The notes below the pieces were generated by a model. The model was not told where the DNA came from. It saw only the letters and a program-made list of their open reading frames with translations, and searched no databases. A program made the position numbers and the translations under genes. A stretch of 64,000 nucleotides of DNA from assembly GCF_009865215.1 (NCBI RefSeq), contig NZ_WWJX01000161.1, positions 1-64,000 on the forward strand. The letters are read 5' to 3'. Within the stretch, counting starts at the first letter, position 1. Every line of letters begins with the position of its first letter. The stretch is from Streptomyces sp. SID3343 (GTDB lineage Bacteria; Actinomycetota; Actinomycetes; Streptomycetales; Streptomycetaceae). This document shows positions 8,529 through 18,405 of this stretch, piece by piece.

Positions 8529-9035
8529 GTGCACGTCCCAGCGGAGGAAACGACGGACCCGCGCCCGCAGCACTGCGTCCCGCCGTGCGTCGTGGTCGGG
8601 ATCGACGCCGACCCCTTGCTCAACCACGGACCCGTTCTGTGGGCCGCACACGAGGCGGCTCTGCGGGGAGCGGCAGTGCGCCTGGTGCACGCCTGGGAAC
8701 CGGCCCCCGCCCACCGCGCGCACGACGCGCCGATGCGCGACCTCGTCGACCCGATCGCGCGGCGCGGGCGGGTCCGCGAACCGATGGACACGGCCGAACA
8801 GGCCGCGCACCACGCGCGTTTCGGACCGACGGTGATTCGGCAGCCGAGCGAGGGGCCCGCCGTCGCGGTCCTGCTCGACGCCGCGAACGAGGCATCGCTG
8901 CTCGTCCTGGGCAGTCGCTCGCGCCATGCGGACCGGCGCCCGCTCGGACCCGTCACCCGCGACTGCCTGCGTTGCGCACGGTGTCCCGTCGTCACCGTCG
9001 GCGCCGCGCCCGTCGTGGTATCCGCTGATCGGTGA
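8529..9035 (+). CDS. Universal stress protein, UspA family (second copy)
   Basis: The 168-residue Usp domain opens with PCVVVGIDADPLLNHGPVLWAAHEAALRGAAVRLVHAWEP-type sequence (seen in sections) and ends with LLVLGSRSRHADRRPLGPVTRDCLRCARCPVVTVGA. The C-terminal loop again only partly keeps the ATP-binding glycines. The start is the weakest part of this call: no strong ribosome site is seen, and GTG 8529 was chosen because it leaves the 8483-8496 box in promoter position; the frame stays open to 8280. It is divergent from devS and just upstream of devR. Confidence 0.75.
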   Translation: MHVPAEETTDPRPQHCVPPCVVVGIDADPLLNHGPVLWAAHEAALRGAAVRLVHAWEPAPAHRAHDAPMRDLVDPIARRGRVREPMDTAEQAAHHARFGPTVIRQPSEGPAVAVLLDAANEASLLVLGSRSRHADRRPLGPVTRDCLRCARCPVVTVGAAPVVVSADR

Positions 9036-9052
9036 CAGTTGCGGTTCCGGTG

Positions 9053-9066
9053 GGGCGGTACCGCCC
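9053..9066. promoter_or_regulatory. Perfect 14-bp palindrome GGGCGGTACCGCCC
   Basis: It lies between the second usp gene and the response regulator, 73 bases before the GTG start. It has the same length and symmetry as the GGGCC-N4-GGCCC boxes but different arms, so it could be an autoregulatory variant or an unrelated operator. Confidence 0.4.
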
Positions 9067-9138
9067 ACTACGGTGAGAGGTGAGGACGCGTTTTTCGGTG
9101 CCCGACAACGGAGTCCGACCGACCTCCCGAGGAGGGCC

Positions 9139-9801
9139 GTGTCCACATCACCCATTCGCGTGTTCCTGTTGGACGATCACGAGGTGGTCCGCAGGGGCCT
9201 GGCGGATCTGCTCGGCGGCGAACCCGACATCGAGATCGTGGGCGAATCGGGCTCCGCCGTCGAGGCCGCGCGACGCATTCCGGCGCTGCGACCGGACGTT
9301 GCCATACTGGACGGCCGACTGCCGGACGGCACCGGCATCGACGTGTGCCGTGAGGTCCGCTCTCGGTTCCCGGAGATCAACGCGCTGATCCTGACGTCGT
9401 ACGACGACGAGGACGCGTTGTTCGCGGCGATCATGGCGGGTGCCGCCGGCTACGTGCTCAAGCAGATCCGCGGGCAGGACCTGATCGCGGCCGTGCGCGC
9501 GGTGGCCGCCGGGCAGTCGCTGCTGGACCCGGCGGTGACCACACGCGTCCTGGACCGAGTCCGCAACGGCCCTGCGGCCGAGCCGGGCCCGGCCGGGCTC
9601 AGCGAGCGCGAGAAGCAGGTCCTGGGGCACATCGCCCAGGGCCAGACGAACCGGGAGATCGCCGAGAGCCTGGGTCTGGCGGAGAAGACCGTCAAGAACT
9701 ACGTCTCGGCGGTGCTGAACAAGCTCGGTCTCGAACGCCGGGTCCAGGCAGCCGTGTACGTGACCCAACTACACCAAGGCAACGAGCGACACCGGAGCTG
9801 A
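9139..9801 (+). CDS. devR: DevR/DosR/OsdR-like NarL-family response regulator
   Basis: The receiver domain (residues 5-120) has the acidic pair LDDH, the phospho-acceptor Asp near residue 58 (AILDGRLPDG) and the LTSYDDEDALFAAIMAGAAGYVLKQ switch region. The C-terminal LuxR-type HTH (about 153-215) reads LSEREKQVLGHIAQGQTNREIA and AEKTVKNYVSAVLNKLG, very close to M. tuberculosis DevR. GTG 9139 follows GGAGGGCC. It lies 100 bases downstream of the usp gene and near devS, so a two-component pair activating hypoxia or dormancy genes is well supported by family and context. Confidence 0.93.
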   Translation: MSTSPIRVFLLDDHEVVRRGLADLLGGEPDIEIVGESGSAVEAARRIPALRPDVAILDGRLPDGTGIDVCREVRSRFPEINALILTSYDDEDALFAAIMAGAAGYVLKQIRGQDLIAAVRAVAAGQSLLDPAVTTRVLDRVRNGPAAEPGPAGLSEREKQVLGHIAQGQTNREIAESLGLAEKTVKNYVSAVLNKLGLERRVQAAVYVTQLHQGNERHRS

Positions 9802-9979
9802 CCACCCGGGTATGCCGGAGGCCGCCCTCGGACACGATGCCGAGCACGCGACTCGTAGGCCACCACCGGTAGCGCACTGACCCGCCACGTCTTTGGCAGG
9901 CCTGCGATGTCCCGGTAATCGAGGTCGGATTCGGCAGTGACGACGTTCTCGGTGTGTCGCCGATGTCGCACGCGAGTCA

Positions 9980-9993
9980 GGGCCGCACTACCC
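9980..9993. promoter_or_regulatory. Possible weak second DevR/OsdR site (GGGCC-GCAC-TACCC)
   Basis: One perfect half-site with a degenerate partner, 22 bp centre-to-centre from the perfect box at 10002-10015. Confidence 0.3.
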
Positions 9994-10001
9994 CGAGCAC
10001 A

Positions 10002-10015
10002 GGGCCGTTCGGCCC
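10002..10015. promoter_or_regulatory. Candidate DevR/OsdR box (GGGCC-GTTC-GGCCC)
   Basis: A perfect inverted repeat ending 46 bases before the small gene that overlaps ackA. Confidence 0.65.
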
Positions 10016-10061
10016 GGGCGCGCGAGCCCGGGATGCGGTGTGCTGGGAACCGGATCGACGC

Positions 10062-10409
10062 ATGAACCACCAGGAGGCGGCCGCCGTGTTCTCGTTCGCT
10101 CACCATCGCACGGATCTCGCGTCTCCGCGCGGCCGGTTCGCAGGCCGCCGCGCGAAGTCGTGCACGCTGTACCTGCGCTCGATGAACATCGGACCGGCAC
10201 CGGGCACGGTAACCTCGTCGCCGGCGCCGATGTCTCTCGTCCTGGCAGACCTCGAATGGGGTAAGCGCGAAACCCACTTGCGCGCCGGACGACCGCCGTG
10301 GTGGCAGCCGATCGGCCGCCGGTGGGAACAGGTGAGTGACGCCGAACTCGCCGCCGACCGCGAGCGGCTGCGGACTCCGGCCGACATGGTGGTCCGCGAT
10401 GCGTGCTGA
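10062..10409 (+). CDS. Small hypothetical protein coupled to ackA
   Basis: I do not recognise this 115-residue product. It is polar, has no signal or membrane segment, and ends in a Trp/Arg/Glu-rich part (PPWWQPIGRRWEQVSDAELAADRERLR) that looks like a structured helix-containing tail. It begins 47 bases after a perfect box and its stop overlaps the ackA start by 11 bases, which suggests translational coupling. The ribosome site is poor. It may be a real small member of the hypoxia operon or only the ackA leader. Confidence 0.4.
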   Translation: MNHQEAAAVFSFAHHRTDLASPRGRFAGRRAKSCTLYLRSMNIGPAPGTVTSSPAPMSLVLADLEWGKRETHLRAGRPPWWQPIGRRWEQVSDAELAADRERLRTPADMVVRDAC

Positions 10410-11530
10410 ACCGGAGTACGGTCCGAACCCGGCCAACCCCGGACGGGTCCTGGTGGTCAACGCGGGCTCGTCGAGCCTGAAACTGTCGGTGGTCGAGCCG
10501 GACGACTCGATCGCCCGCACGACGGACTTGCGCTGCGTCGAAACGATGCCCTCCGAGGCGATCGCCGACTTCGTACGCTCGGCGGATTCCATTCGTGCCG
10601 TCGGGCATCGGATCGTGCATGGTGGCCCCGACTTCACCGGCCCGGTCCGGCTTGATCCCAGGGTGTACGCGCGGATCGTCGCCCTACGCTCGTTGGCGCC
10701 CCTGCACCAGGACCGCGCGATCGCCGGCATCGACGCGGTCCGCGAGTTGTGCCCTGAACTTCCTTCCGTCGCCTGCTTCGACACCGCCTTCCACCACACG
10801 CTTTTCGGCCGAGGCGAGCACGTATGCGCTCCCCCAGGAGTGGCGCGCCAGGTGGGGTCTGCGTCGCTACGGCTTCCATGGCCTGTCGCACGCCTACGCC
10901 TCGGCGCGGGCGAGCGAACTCACCGACCTCGATGCGACATCGGCGCGCGTGGTCAGTTGCCACCTCGGCGCCGGAGCGTCGCTGGCCGCGGTCCGAGGCG
11001 GCGTATCCGTCGACACCACCATGGGCTTCACCCCTACCGAGGGTCTGGTGATGGCCACCCGCGCGGGCGACCTGGACCCGGGAATGCTCGTATGGCTGCA
11101 ACGAAACGGCGTCGAACTCGACCGACTCGAGAACGTGTTGGAACACGAGGCCGGACTGAGCGCGCTGGCCGGACACGGCGGTGACATGCGCGCGATCCGG
11201 GTCGACGCCGACGCGGGCGACCTCCGCGCCCGACTGGCCCGCGCCATCTATGCCTACCGGGTGCGTACCGGGATCGCGGCCATGGCCGCCGCGATGGGCG
11301 GCATGGACATCCTGGTGTTCACCGGCGGCGTGGGCGAACACGACGACGGCGTACGGGCCCAGGCGGTTGCCGAACTGGGGTTCTTGGGCGTGGGCTTGGA
11401 CCCGGGCGCCAACGCGCGAGCGGTGGGCGACGCCGAGATCGGAGCGTCGGACGCACCGGTGCGAACCGTCGTGGTCACCGCCCGCGAGGACGTGTGGATC
11501 GCGCGCGAGACCCGCGGGGTGTCGGGCTGA
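10399..11530 (+). pseudogene. ackA: Acetate kinase with an apparent +1 frameshift near 10802-10805
   Basis: The first frame (from ATG 10399) gives VLVVNAGSSSLKLSVVEP, VGHRIVHGG and VACFDTAFHHT, the ATP and substrate motifs of acetate kinase. The second frame resumes with YALPQEWRARWGLRRYGFHG, SCHLGAGASLAAV and FTGGVGEHD through to the normal C-terminus at 11530. The break is in CTTTTC; removing one T joins the frames without loss (HHTLSAEASTYALP). The restored protein is about 376 residues, a little under the usual 400. AckA makes ATP from acetyl phosphate, the product of the phosphoketolase encoded convergently at 14006. A homopolymer sequencing error is at least as likely as a real mutation. 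Confidence 0.85.
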
Positions 11531-11642
11531 TCGTCCGCCCGCCACCGGGATGCGCCCCGGACGTGTCCGGCGCGACGCTTCGTCGGCGGCTCGGCATGCG
11601 AGCCCGCGGATACCGGCGGCCGTCTTCACGGTCCCTGGGCGC

Positions 11643-14006
11643 TCAGTGCGTACTCGGGGAGTCCGACGACCAGGTCCAGTCCCGAACCTCGGGCACGTCC
11701 TCACCGTGTTCAAGGATCCATCCGCGATGCCTGGCCCGTGCGTCGAGCATGGTCTGACGCACGGTGGCGGCGCGTGCCCTCAGACCGGGGACGCGGTCGA
11801 TGACGTCGATCACGCGCTGGTAGCGGTCCATGTCGTTGAGCACGACCATGTCGAACGGCGTGGTGGTGGTGCCGTTCTCCTTGTACCCGCGTACGTGCAA
11901 CTCGTCGTGGTTGTGGCGACGATAGGCGAGCCGGTGGATCAGCCACGGATAGCCGTGGTACGCGAAGATCACCGGCACGTCGGTGCCGAACAGCGCGTCG
12001 TAATCCGCGTCGGGCATGCCGTGCGGGTGCTCGCTCTCGGGCAGCAGGCGCATCAGGTCGACCACGTTGACCACGCGTACTCGCAGATCCGGCAGGTGCC
12101 GACGGATCAGGTCGACGGCGGCGAGCGTCTCCAGGGTCGGCACGTCACCGGCGCAGGCCAAAACCACGTCGGGGTCGCCGTCGTCGTTGGAGGCCCACTC
12201 CCAGATACCGGCGCCGCGCGCGCAGTGCAACATCGCCTCGTCCATCGTCAGCCAGTTCGGGCCGGGGGTCTTGCCGGCGACGATCACGTTGACCAGGCCG
12301 CGGCTGCGCAGTACATGGTCGCCCACCGACAGCAGGGTGTTGGTGTCCGGTGGCAGGTACACCCGGACGACTTCCGGGCGTTTGTTGATCACATGGTCGA
12401 CGAACCCGGGATCCTGGTGTGAGAAGCCGTTCTGGTCCTGGCGCCACACGTGAGAGGTGAGCAGGTAGTTGAGCGACGCGATCGGCGGACGCCAGCCGAT
12501 CTCCCGGGAGGCGTGCAGCCACTTGGCATGCTGGTTGAACATCGACGACACGATGTGCGTGAACGCCTCGTAGCACGAGAACACGCCGTGACGTCCCGTC
12601 AGGAGGTAGCCCTCCAGCATCCCCTGGCAGGTGTGCTCGGACAGGATCTCCACGACCCGCCCGTCCGGAGCCAGATGCGCGTCGAGGTCGGTGATCGGCT
12701 CCTGCCAGGCCTTGGCCGTCGCGCCGTAGACCGCGCCGAGCCGATTCGACTCGGTCTCGTCCGGCCCGAACAAACGAAAATCGCGTCGAGCCGCGGTCCG
12801 GGCGAACACCTCGCACAGATACTCGCCGAGCGCCCGGGTGGGCTCCGACGAGGACACGCCGGGCTCGGTCACCTTGACCGCGAAGACGTGCGGGTCCGGC
12901 AGCGGTAGATCCCGCAGCACGGTACCGCCGTTGGCCTCGGGGACCGCGCCCAGGCGGGCGCGGCCGGTGGGCACGTTGGCAAGCACGGCCGCGGTCGGCC
13001 GGCCGTCCCGGTCGAAGAGCTCGTCCGGGCGGTAGGAACGCATCCACGTCTCGAGGGCTGCCAAGTGCTCCGGGTTCTCGCGCACGCCGGCCAGCGGGAC
13101 CTGGTGCGCGCGCCACGTACCCTCGACCGGGAGGGCGTCCACCGTGCGCGGGCCGGTCCAGCCCTTCGGGGTGCGCAGCACGATCATCGGCCACCGCGGG
13201 CGTCCCCCAGAGGTGGCCTTGAGGTCGGTGATCTCGTCCAGTGCCTCGTCCAACGCGGCGGCGAACGCGGCGTGCACGCACGTGGGTTCGTCGCCCTCGA
13301 CATGGATGGGGCGCCAGCCGTAGCCGGTCAGCAGCGCGTCCAGTTCCTCGCGTGGCATCCGGGCGAGCAGTGTCGGGTTGGCGATCTTCCAGCCGTTCAG
13401 GTGCAGGATCGGCAACACCGTGCCGTCGGTTCGCGGGCTGAGGAACTTGGTGCCGTGCCAGGACGCGGCCAGCGGGCCGGTCTCGGCTTCGCCGTCACCG
13501 ATCACGCAGGCCACGACCAGGTCGGGATTGTCGAAGGCCGCCCCGAACGCGTGCGAGAGGCTGTACCCGAGCTCGCCCCCCTCGTGGATGGAGCCGGGCA
13601 CGCCTGGTGCGATATGGCTGGGCACACCACCCGGGTAGGAGAACTGGCGGAACAGCGCGGCCATGCCGGCCTCGTCCCGCGAGACGTTCGGGTAGCGCTC
13701 GCTGTAGGTGCCGTCCAGCCAGGAACCGGCAAGGGCGGCGGGGCCACCGTGCCCGGGGCCCGTGACGTGCATCGCGTGCGTGCCGCGTTCGCGGATCACC
13801 CGGTTCAGGTGCGCGTAGATCAGGTTCAGGCCGGGGGAGGTACCCCAGTGCCCAAGCAGGCGCGGCTTGATGTGGTCGGGCCGCAGCGGTTCGACCAGAA
13901 GTGGGTTGCCTTTCAGATAGATCTGGCCCACCGCGAGATAATTCGCGGCCCGCCACCAAGCGTCGACCATCGTCAGATCGGGTCCTGCGGGAATCGCCAT
14001 CGTCAT
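11643..14006 (-). CDS. xfp: Xylulose-5-phosphate/fructose-6-phosphate phosphoketolase
   Basis: The 787-residue protein matches phosphoketolase along its length: [18 protein letters not shown] and [10 protein letters not shown] in the N-terminal thiamine diphosphate domain, [13 protein letters not shown] (cofactor/Mg site), [11 protein letters not shown], then [11 protein letters not shown] and [14 protein letters not shown] in the middle domain and [21 protein letters not shown] at the C-terminus. It cleaves xylulose 5-phosphate or fructose 6-phosphate to acetyl phosphate plus an aldose phosphate. ATG 14006 follows AGAGGAAG; ATG 14000 is an alternative. A box at 14074-14087 lies 68 bases upstream. 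With AckA it forms an ATP-yielding fermentative bypass suited to low oxygen. Confidence 0.95.
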   Translation of the reverse strand: MTMAIPAGPDLTMVDAWWRAANYLAVGQIYLKGNPLLVEPLRPDHIKPRLLGHWGTSPGLNLIYAHLNRVIRERGTHAMHVTGPGHGGPAALAGSWLDGTYSERYPNVSRDEAGMAALFRQFSYPGGVPSHIAPGVPGSIHEGGELGYSLSHAFGAAFDNPDLVVACVIGDGEAETGPLAASWHGTKFLSPRTDGTVLPILHLNGWKIANPTLLARMPREELDALLTGYGWRPIHVEGDEPTCVHAAFAAALDEALDEITDLKATSGGRPRWPMIVLRTPKGWTGPRTVDALPVEGTWRAHQVPLAGVRENPEHLAALETWMRSYRPDELFDRDGRPTAAVLANVPTGRARLGAVPEANGGTVLRDLPLPDPHVFAVKVTEPGVSSSEPTRALGEYLCEVFARTAARRDFRLFGPDETESNRLGAVYGATAKAWQEPITDLDAHLAPDGRVVEILSEHTCQGMLEGYLLTGRHGVFSCYEAFTHIVSSMFNQHAKWLHASREIGWRPPIASLNYLLTSHVWRQDQNGFSHQDPGFVDHVINKRPEVVRVYLPPDTNTLLSVGDHVLRSRGLVNVIVAGKTPGPNWLTMDEAMLHCARGAGIWEWASNDDGDPDVVLACAGDVPTLETLAAVDLIRRHLPDLRVRVVNVVDLMRLLPESEHPHGMPDADYDALFGTDVPVIFAYHGYPWLIHRLAYRRHNHDELHVRGYKENGTTTTPFDMVVLNDMDRYQRVIDVIDRVPGLRARAATVRQTMLDARARHRGWILEHGEDVPEVRDWTWSSDSPSTH

Positions 14007-14303
14007 CGGTCTTCCTCTCGTGCGCCCGGGTCTCGCTCGACTCCACGCTGGTGCTTGAAGCGGAGAGGGTGAAGGGCCGAACGGCCCTACGAGAGGGGGC
14101 CGTCCAGGCCCGACCGGCCGAGACGGCGGGCCGTGCCCGGAGGTGGTCTGTCGACGGCGGCCCCGAACGGCGGTATTTCACGAAGCGGCCGTATTTGTAC
14201 GCCCTTTCGGGGGCGTTCCGGGAACGCTCGTGTGGCGCCTGGGGCGAAAGGTGTCGTGGGGGGTGTCGGCCTCGATGGGCCACGGCCCAGGTCCGTCGGG
14301 AGG
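14007..14303. other. Regulatory region upstream of xfp
   Basis: It contains the box at 14074-14087 and a second imperfect site at 14097-14111. From about 14115 to 14303 I see no further feature before the convergently placed end of the CHAT gene. Confidence 0.5.
14074..14087. promoter_or_regulatory. Candidate DevR/OsdR box (GGGCC-GAAC-GGCCC)
   Basis: This inverted repeat is 68 bases upstream of xfp. A second site with a 5-base spacer (GGGCC-GTCCA-GGCCC, 14097-14111) follows about 24 bases further away, resembling the tandem sites used by DevR. Confidence 0.65.
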
Positions 14304-16859
14304 CTACACCCCGATGTGTACGAACGGCACCCAGCCGCTCGGGTGGTGTGGGCGTGCCGCGCGTTCCTTCAGGGTGGCCTCGTGTAGCAGGCGCGCGCTG
14401 TTGTCGGGTCTGATTCGTCCGTCGCGGGCGAGGGAGCGGTAAAGGGTCTCGGCCACGCGGGCGGAGGCGCGATCGGAGATCGTCGTCTGCGTGCCGATCA
14501 CGTGCTGGTATCCCCCATATTGCAGAGCCGAGGTCAGCGAGACCACTTCGTCGGGCATCAGGGCGTGCGGCCGGGCCGTCGTACAGGCCGCGAGGAAGGC
14601 GAACTCCGGTCGGCCGGTGCGGATCCCGACGAGGTCGGCCACGGTCAGCGTGCGGTCCTGGAGGACCAGCCCCGTTCGCGACGGGTGATCGAGGTCCTGG
14701 ACTCCGTGGCAGTCGAAGTGGACCCAGGGGTGCGTTCCCAGGCTCCCGGTGACCGATTGCCAGGTGGCGTCCGGGCCTTCGAGCAGCGACAGGCGGTGGG
14801 GCGGAATCAGATACCTGAGCTGGTCGCGGGTCCTGGCCGCCGCCGGGATGGCCACGTCTCCAGGCCGGTCGGAGACCGACACGAGCAGGAACCGACGGAC
14901 GTCCTGCGCACCGGTACGTCGATTGGCACCCCGCAGATCTCGGGCCGCCCGGGCCCAGACGAGGACACGGAGTGTGGGTGTATACGAGGAGACGACGCGC
15001 GCGGGCAGCGAGGCAGTGGGGTTGCCCGGCCCGAACCACGGAGCGGTGGCCGCGTGCAGTGGCAGCGCGCCCAGAACTCCCGAAGGGCACCACCACACCC
15101 GTGGTAGTCGACCCTCTTCTTCCGAGGGCGCGAGTACCCGAAGCACGGGAGAGGCGAGGGTGCGCCAGAGCCAGAGGATGGTGTCGTCGACGGCGCGTTC
15201 ACGGGTGGGCCCCGGGCCACCGTTGAGGGCCCGTAGGTAGCGATCGGCCCGCTTCCCGGCCGATTCGGCATCGAGGTCGGGAAGTTCGACCACGTCCGGT
15301 ACGTCGCGATCGCTCCGTACGATCAGCGCGTAGCAGCCGAAGCGACTGACGACGACCACGACGACCGGGCCCTCGCTCGCGGCGGGCCGGAGGTCGTGCT
15401 TGTAGATCGGCACGCGCAGGGTCGCAGGGAGTTGCGTCTTCGCCGTACGGGCAGCGATGTGCCAGCGCAGTCGTTGCCAGGTACGACCGGCGATTTCCCA
15501 TGCGTCGGCTCCCGCATCGAGGAAAGACCATCGACGGGCCTGGATCATATCCGGATTCGTGGGTGTTCGAGCGTGTCTGTGTTCGCTCGCGACCACGCGT
15601 TCGATGCGCCTGGCGAGGCGGGGCTGCACCACGTACGTCTCCGCCCTGATGGAGCGATGCAGCAGCGCGTCCCACTGGAGCGCGCGTCCGGCCTCGAAGA
15701 GTTCCAAGGCTCGCACGGAGTGGCCGGCCGCGATGGCGCAGGCGGCCGCGTCGGCGGCGAGCCCGGTGCCCTCGGTCAACAGCTTTGCGTGGGTGGCCGC
15801 GTCGGTGATGTCTGCGGGATCGACGGCAAAGTGATGTCCCGCGACGGCGCGGGGCAGGAGCCTCACGGCTGCCGCGAGGTCGCGGTATCCGGCGGCGGGC
15901 CCCGCGGCGCTCGCCATCGCGTACCCGGACGAGCGCAGGGCCTGGACACGCGCCGGGACGGGCAGCGAGGTCATGGCGCCCAGTTGGCCTTGGACCGCGG
16001 CGATACCGGCCGCCGGTGGTGACGGCTCGACGGACGTTCCCACGGAGTCGACATCCGGCTCCGGGCCTCGGCCCTCCAGCAGTTGCCGTAACGGCCCCGG
16101 CGGAGGGCGGCGTGGTGCCCGGGGGCGCGACCGGGTTTTCGCAACGTCGTCTTTCTTCTTCAGGGCGTCGAGGAGGGCGACCAGTCGGGCGGCCTCGGCG
16201 GAACGGTCGCCGAGGCGCTGCGACGCCTCGTGGCTCAGCGTACGGATGGCCCGGTTCAGGTCGTCCGGATTGCCGTCGCGATCGAAGCGGCTCAGCAGGG
16301 CGACGGCGAGATTGTTGGCACCGATTACCCGTCGCCGCCGTTGGGGCACGGTCACCCGCCGCCGTGCCTGGGAGAGTTCGCGTACCGACGCGTCCAGTTC
16401 GCCCCGGTCGCCGGTGGCCAGGTAGCGGGTGTAATGGCGAAGACCACGGCGGGTACGGACGACGAAACCCGGCTCGTGTCGCCCCCGCCAACTGTCGAGG
16501 AAGTACGCGATCACGAATCGGGGATAGGGCCCCGGCAACGGCGGAACGAACCCCAACGACGTGCGCTTTTCGTATTGGGGACAGGGAGAGCGACGCCGAT
16601 ATCGCAGCCGGAGGAAATGGGCCGGCAGACCGATCAGAACCCGGAGCGCCCCCATGAGCCGGGCAATCCCGGCGGATCGACGACGGACCCGCCACCCGCG
16701 ACCTACCCCACGTCGGTTCGCGGCGCGCTGCTTCGCCAACTCGGCGCGTTGTTCGGGACCCATATTCGCGACGTGGTCGTACCGGACGTGCGGGCGGACC
16801 GCCCGACGACCTCGTTCCGGATCGCCGCCGTCGGGTCCCCGGTATTGAACGAACGACAT
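14304..16859 (-). CDS. CHAT-domain caspase-like protease with TPR-like region (CATRA-type conflict system effector)
   Basis: The 851-residue protein has an N-terminal basic region, a short TPR-like helical region (about 130-220, with NNLAVALLSRFDRDGNPDDLNRAI), a helical linker, and a C-terminal CHAT domain. The caspase-type dyad is visible: His near 718 in WVHFDCHG and Cys near 759 in FAFLAACTTAR. CHAT proteases cleave partner proteins after a trigger and often drive abortive-infection-type defence. ATG 16859 follows AAGGAG 6 bases upstream; a TTG just before is an alternative. It lies 19 bases behind the CATRA-like membrane protein in one operon. Confidence 0.88.
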   Translation of the reverse strand: MSFVQYRGPDGGDPERGRRAVRPHVRYDHVANMGPEQRAELAKQRAANRRGVGRGWRVRRRSAGIARLMGALRVLIGLPAHFLRLRYRRRSPCPQYEKRTSLGFVPPLPGPYPRFVIAYFLDSWRGRHEPGFVVRTRRGLRHYTRYLATGDRGELDASVRELSQARRRVTVPQRRRRVIGANNLAVALLSRFDRDGNPDDLNRAIRTLSHEASQRLGDRSAEAARLVALLDALKKKDDVAKTRSRPRAPRRPPPGPLRQLLEGRGPEPDVDSVGTSVEPSPPAAGIAAVQGQLGAMTSLPVPARVQALRSSGYAMASAAGPAAGYRDLAAAVRLLPRAVAGHHFAVDPADITDAATHAKLLTEGTGLAADAAACAIAAGHSVRALELFEAGRALQWDALLHRSIRAETYVVQPRLARRIERVVASEHRHARTPTNPDMIQARRWSFLDAGADAWEIAGRTWQRLRWHIAARTAKTQLPATLRVPIYKHDLRPAASEGPVVVVVVSRFGCYALIVRSDRDVPDVVELPDLDAESAGKRADRYLRALNGGPGPTRERAVDDTILWLWRTLASPVLRVLAPSEEEGRLPRVWWCPSGVLGALPLHAATAPWFGPGNPTASLPARVVSSYTPTLRVLVWARAARDLRGANRRTGAQDVRRFLLVSVSDRPGDVAIPAAARTRDQLRYLIPPHRLSLLEGPDATWQSVTGSLGTHPWVHFDCHGVQDLDHPSRTGLVLQDRTLTVADLVGIRTGRPEFAFLAACTTARPHALMPDEVVSLTSALQYGGYQHVIGTQTTISDRASARVAETLYRSLARDGRIRPDNSARLLHEATLKERAARPHHPSGWVPFVHIGV

Positions 16860-16878
16860 CAACTTCTCCTTCCGAGCT

Positions 16879-18405
16879 TCATCGGCGGTGCCGTGCGCGA
16901 GCGAGTGCCGCAGCCACGGCCGTGCCGACGAGGAAGCCGAACCCCGCGCAGGAGAGCGTCGTACTCGGCGGGGGAGTCGAGCCCTGTACCGCGGCGATCG
17001 TCACCCAGCCGAGCGAGGCCGTGACCATCCCGATCGAGGCCTGCAACACGAACAGTGACCATCGGCGGTCCGGCAGCAGGACGCGCACGACGGCGAGTGA
17101 GGCCGACAGCGCGAAGGCACCGAGGGCCGTGACGACGGCGGGTTTGACGGCTGCCGGGACCGGAACGGTGTATTCGAGGGACTGCACAGCCGCCAGACAC
17201 ATCAACACCGCCCCCACCACGCCGGCCAGCCCCGCGTTGAGGCTCTCCTGACGGCGTTGCCGACCGCGTTGCGACAGTTGGTCCAGCACGGTCCCGATCC
17301 GCTCACACCGTTGGAGCGTGTGTTCGAGGTAGATCGCGTCATCGTCGAGTTGCCGACCGAACCACTCGGCCAACGCGCGATCATCGGCGAAGGGTCCGAC
17401 GGGGCGGGCGACACCGGAAGCCGGAGGCGGCGCCGACGACCCCTCCTCCGACGGATCCAGGACCCGGAGGTTGTCCGCGACGATCTCCACGGTGCGACGC
17501 ATCTCCCGCAGGCGCGTCGACCGGTCGATCAGGGCCAGGACCCGCGCCTGGAGGTCGTCCAAGAGTCGCGCCGCCGATGTCCCCGGGATGCGTTCGGAGG
17601 GCTGGTGCCGGGCCGGTGGCACCACCCTCAGGAGCTCTCGCAGGCACGCGTCGGTCTCCTGCCGCAGCCGCCACAGGCCCGGATGGGCGGCGCGCCACAC
17701 TCGCAGTTGGTGGCGCAGACGCCCAGCATGGAGCAAGTAGTGCGCCAGGGGCGGAAGTTCCCGTACCGATCCCGCGACGACCCAGGCCAGCGCGCTCAGT
17801 TCGGCGTCGCCGTCCGGGCCTGCGATCACCGCGAGACGGCGGACGGTGCGGTCGTCGCCCGGCCCGCAGCTCTCCCACACCGCGACGCGGCCGCCCAGCA
17901 ACGCCCCCGGCCCCGAGCGCACGCCCGTCCCCGAGCCGTCCGTGGGAACGGAGTCCTGCACCGACTCGGGGCACGCCCGGACGGGCGTGGCGGGATCGGT
18001 CAGGCGGGCCAGGAACAAACGCGCCGAACCGAGTACGCCCGACGGAGCGGCGCCGGCCGCCCTTTCGACCCGTGACCACCGGGCGTCCAATTCCGACCAG
18101 GTCACGCCCTCGACGGTGTCCGGTTCCAACACCGCCGACAGGCAGAACGTGTCGTACTCGCGGCGCAGGACGACCTGGTGCATTCCTCCCGGCCGGGACC
18201 GGGCGGCCGACAGGCCCGGTGGCGCCTGCGCCCAAGCCGGACCGAGGTCGGCGTTCATGCCGGGTACGGGCTCGGTCATCCCGAGTACGTCGCCGCACGC
18301 GCGCCACATGCGGTGCAGGTAGGCCAGGTCGGCGACCGAATCCTCGCCGTCGGCGGCGACAAACACGTGAACGACCAGAGCTCTAGCGCCGAGTCGTGCC
18401 GACAT
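16879..18405 (-). CDS. CATRA system CASPASE/TPR-associated membrane protein
   Basis: The 508-residue product has a soluble N-terminal domain (about 1-330) with ARALVVHVFVAA, YLHRMWRACGDVLGM and HQVVLRREYDTFCLSAVLEP segments, a helical middle with ARLLDDLQARVLALIDRSTRLREM, and a C-terminal block of about four membrane helices (395-505). This layout and the gene neighbourhood match the actinobacterial CATRA (caspase and TPR repeat-associated) conflict-system protein. I infer that it senses a signal and holds the CHAT protease at the membrane. ATG 18405 follows GAGGG and overlaps the small upstream gene by 23 bases. Confidence 0.75.
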   Translation of the reverse strand: MSARLGARALVVHVFVAADGEDSVADLAYLHRMWRACGDVLGMTEPVPGMNADLGPAWAQAPPGLSAARSRPGGMHQVVLRREYDTFCLSAVLEPDTVEGVTWSELDARWSRVERAAGAAPSGVLGSARLFLARLTDPATPVRACPESVQDSVPTDGSGTGVRSGPGALLGGRVAVWESCGPGDDRTVRRLAVIAGPDGDAELSALAWVVAGSVRELPPLAHYLLHAGRLRHQLRVWRAAHPGLWRLRQETDACLRELLRVVPPARHQPSERIPGTSAARLLDDLQARVLALIDRSTRLREMRRTVEIVADNLRVLDPSEEGSSAPPPASGVARPVGPFADDRALAEWFGRQLDDDAIYLEHTLQRCERIGTVLDQLSQRGRQRRQESLNAGLAGVVGAVLMCLAAVQSLEYTVPVPAAVKPAVVTALGAFALSASLAVVRVLLPDRRWSLFVLQASIGMVTASLGWVTIAAVQGSTPPPSTTLSCAGFGFLVGTAVAAALARARHRR

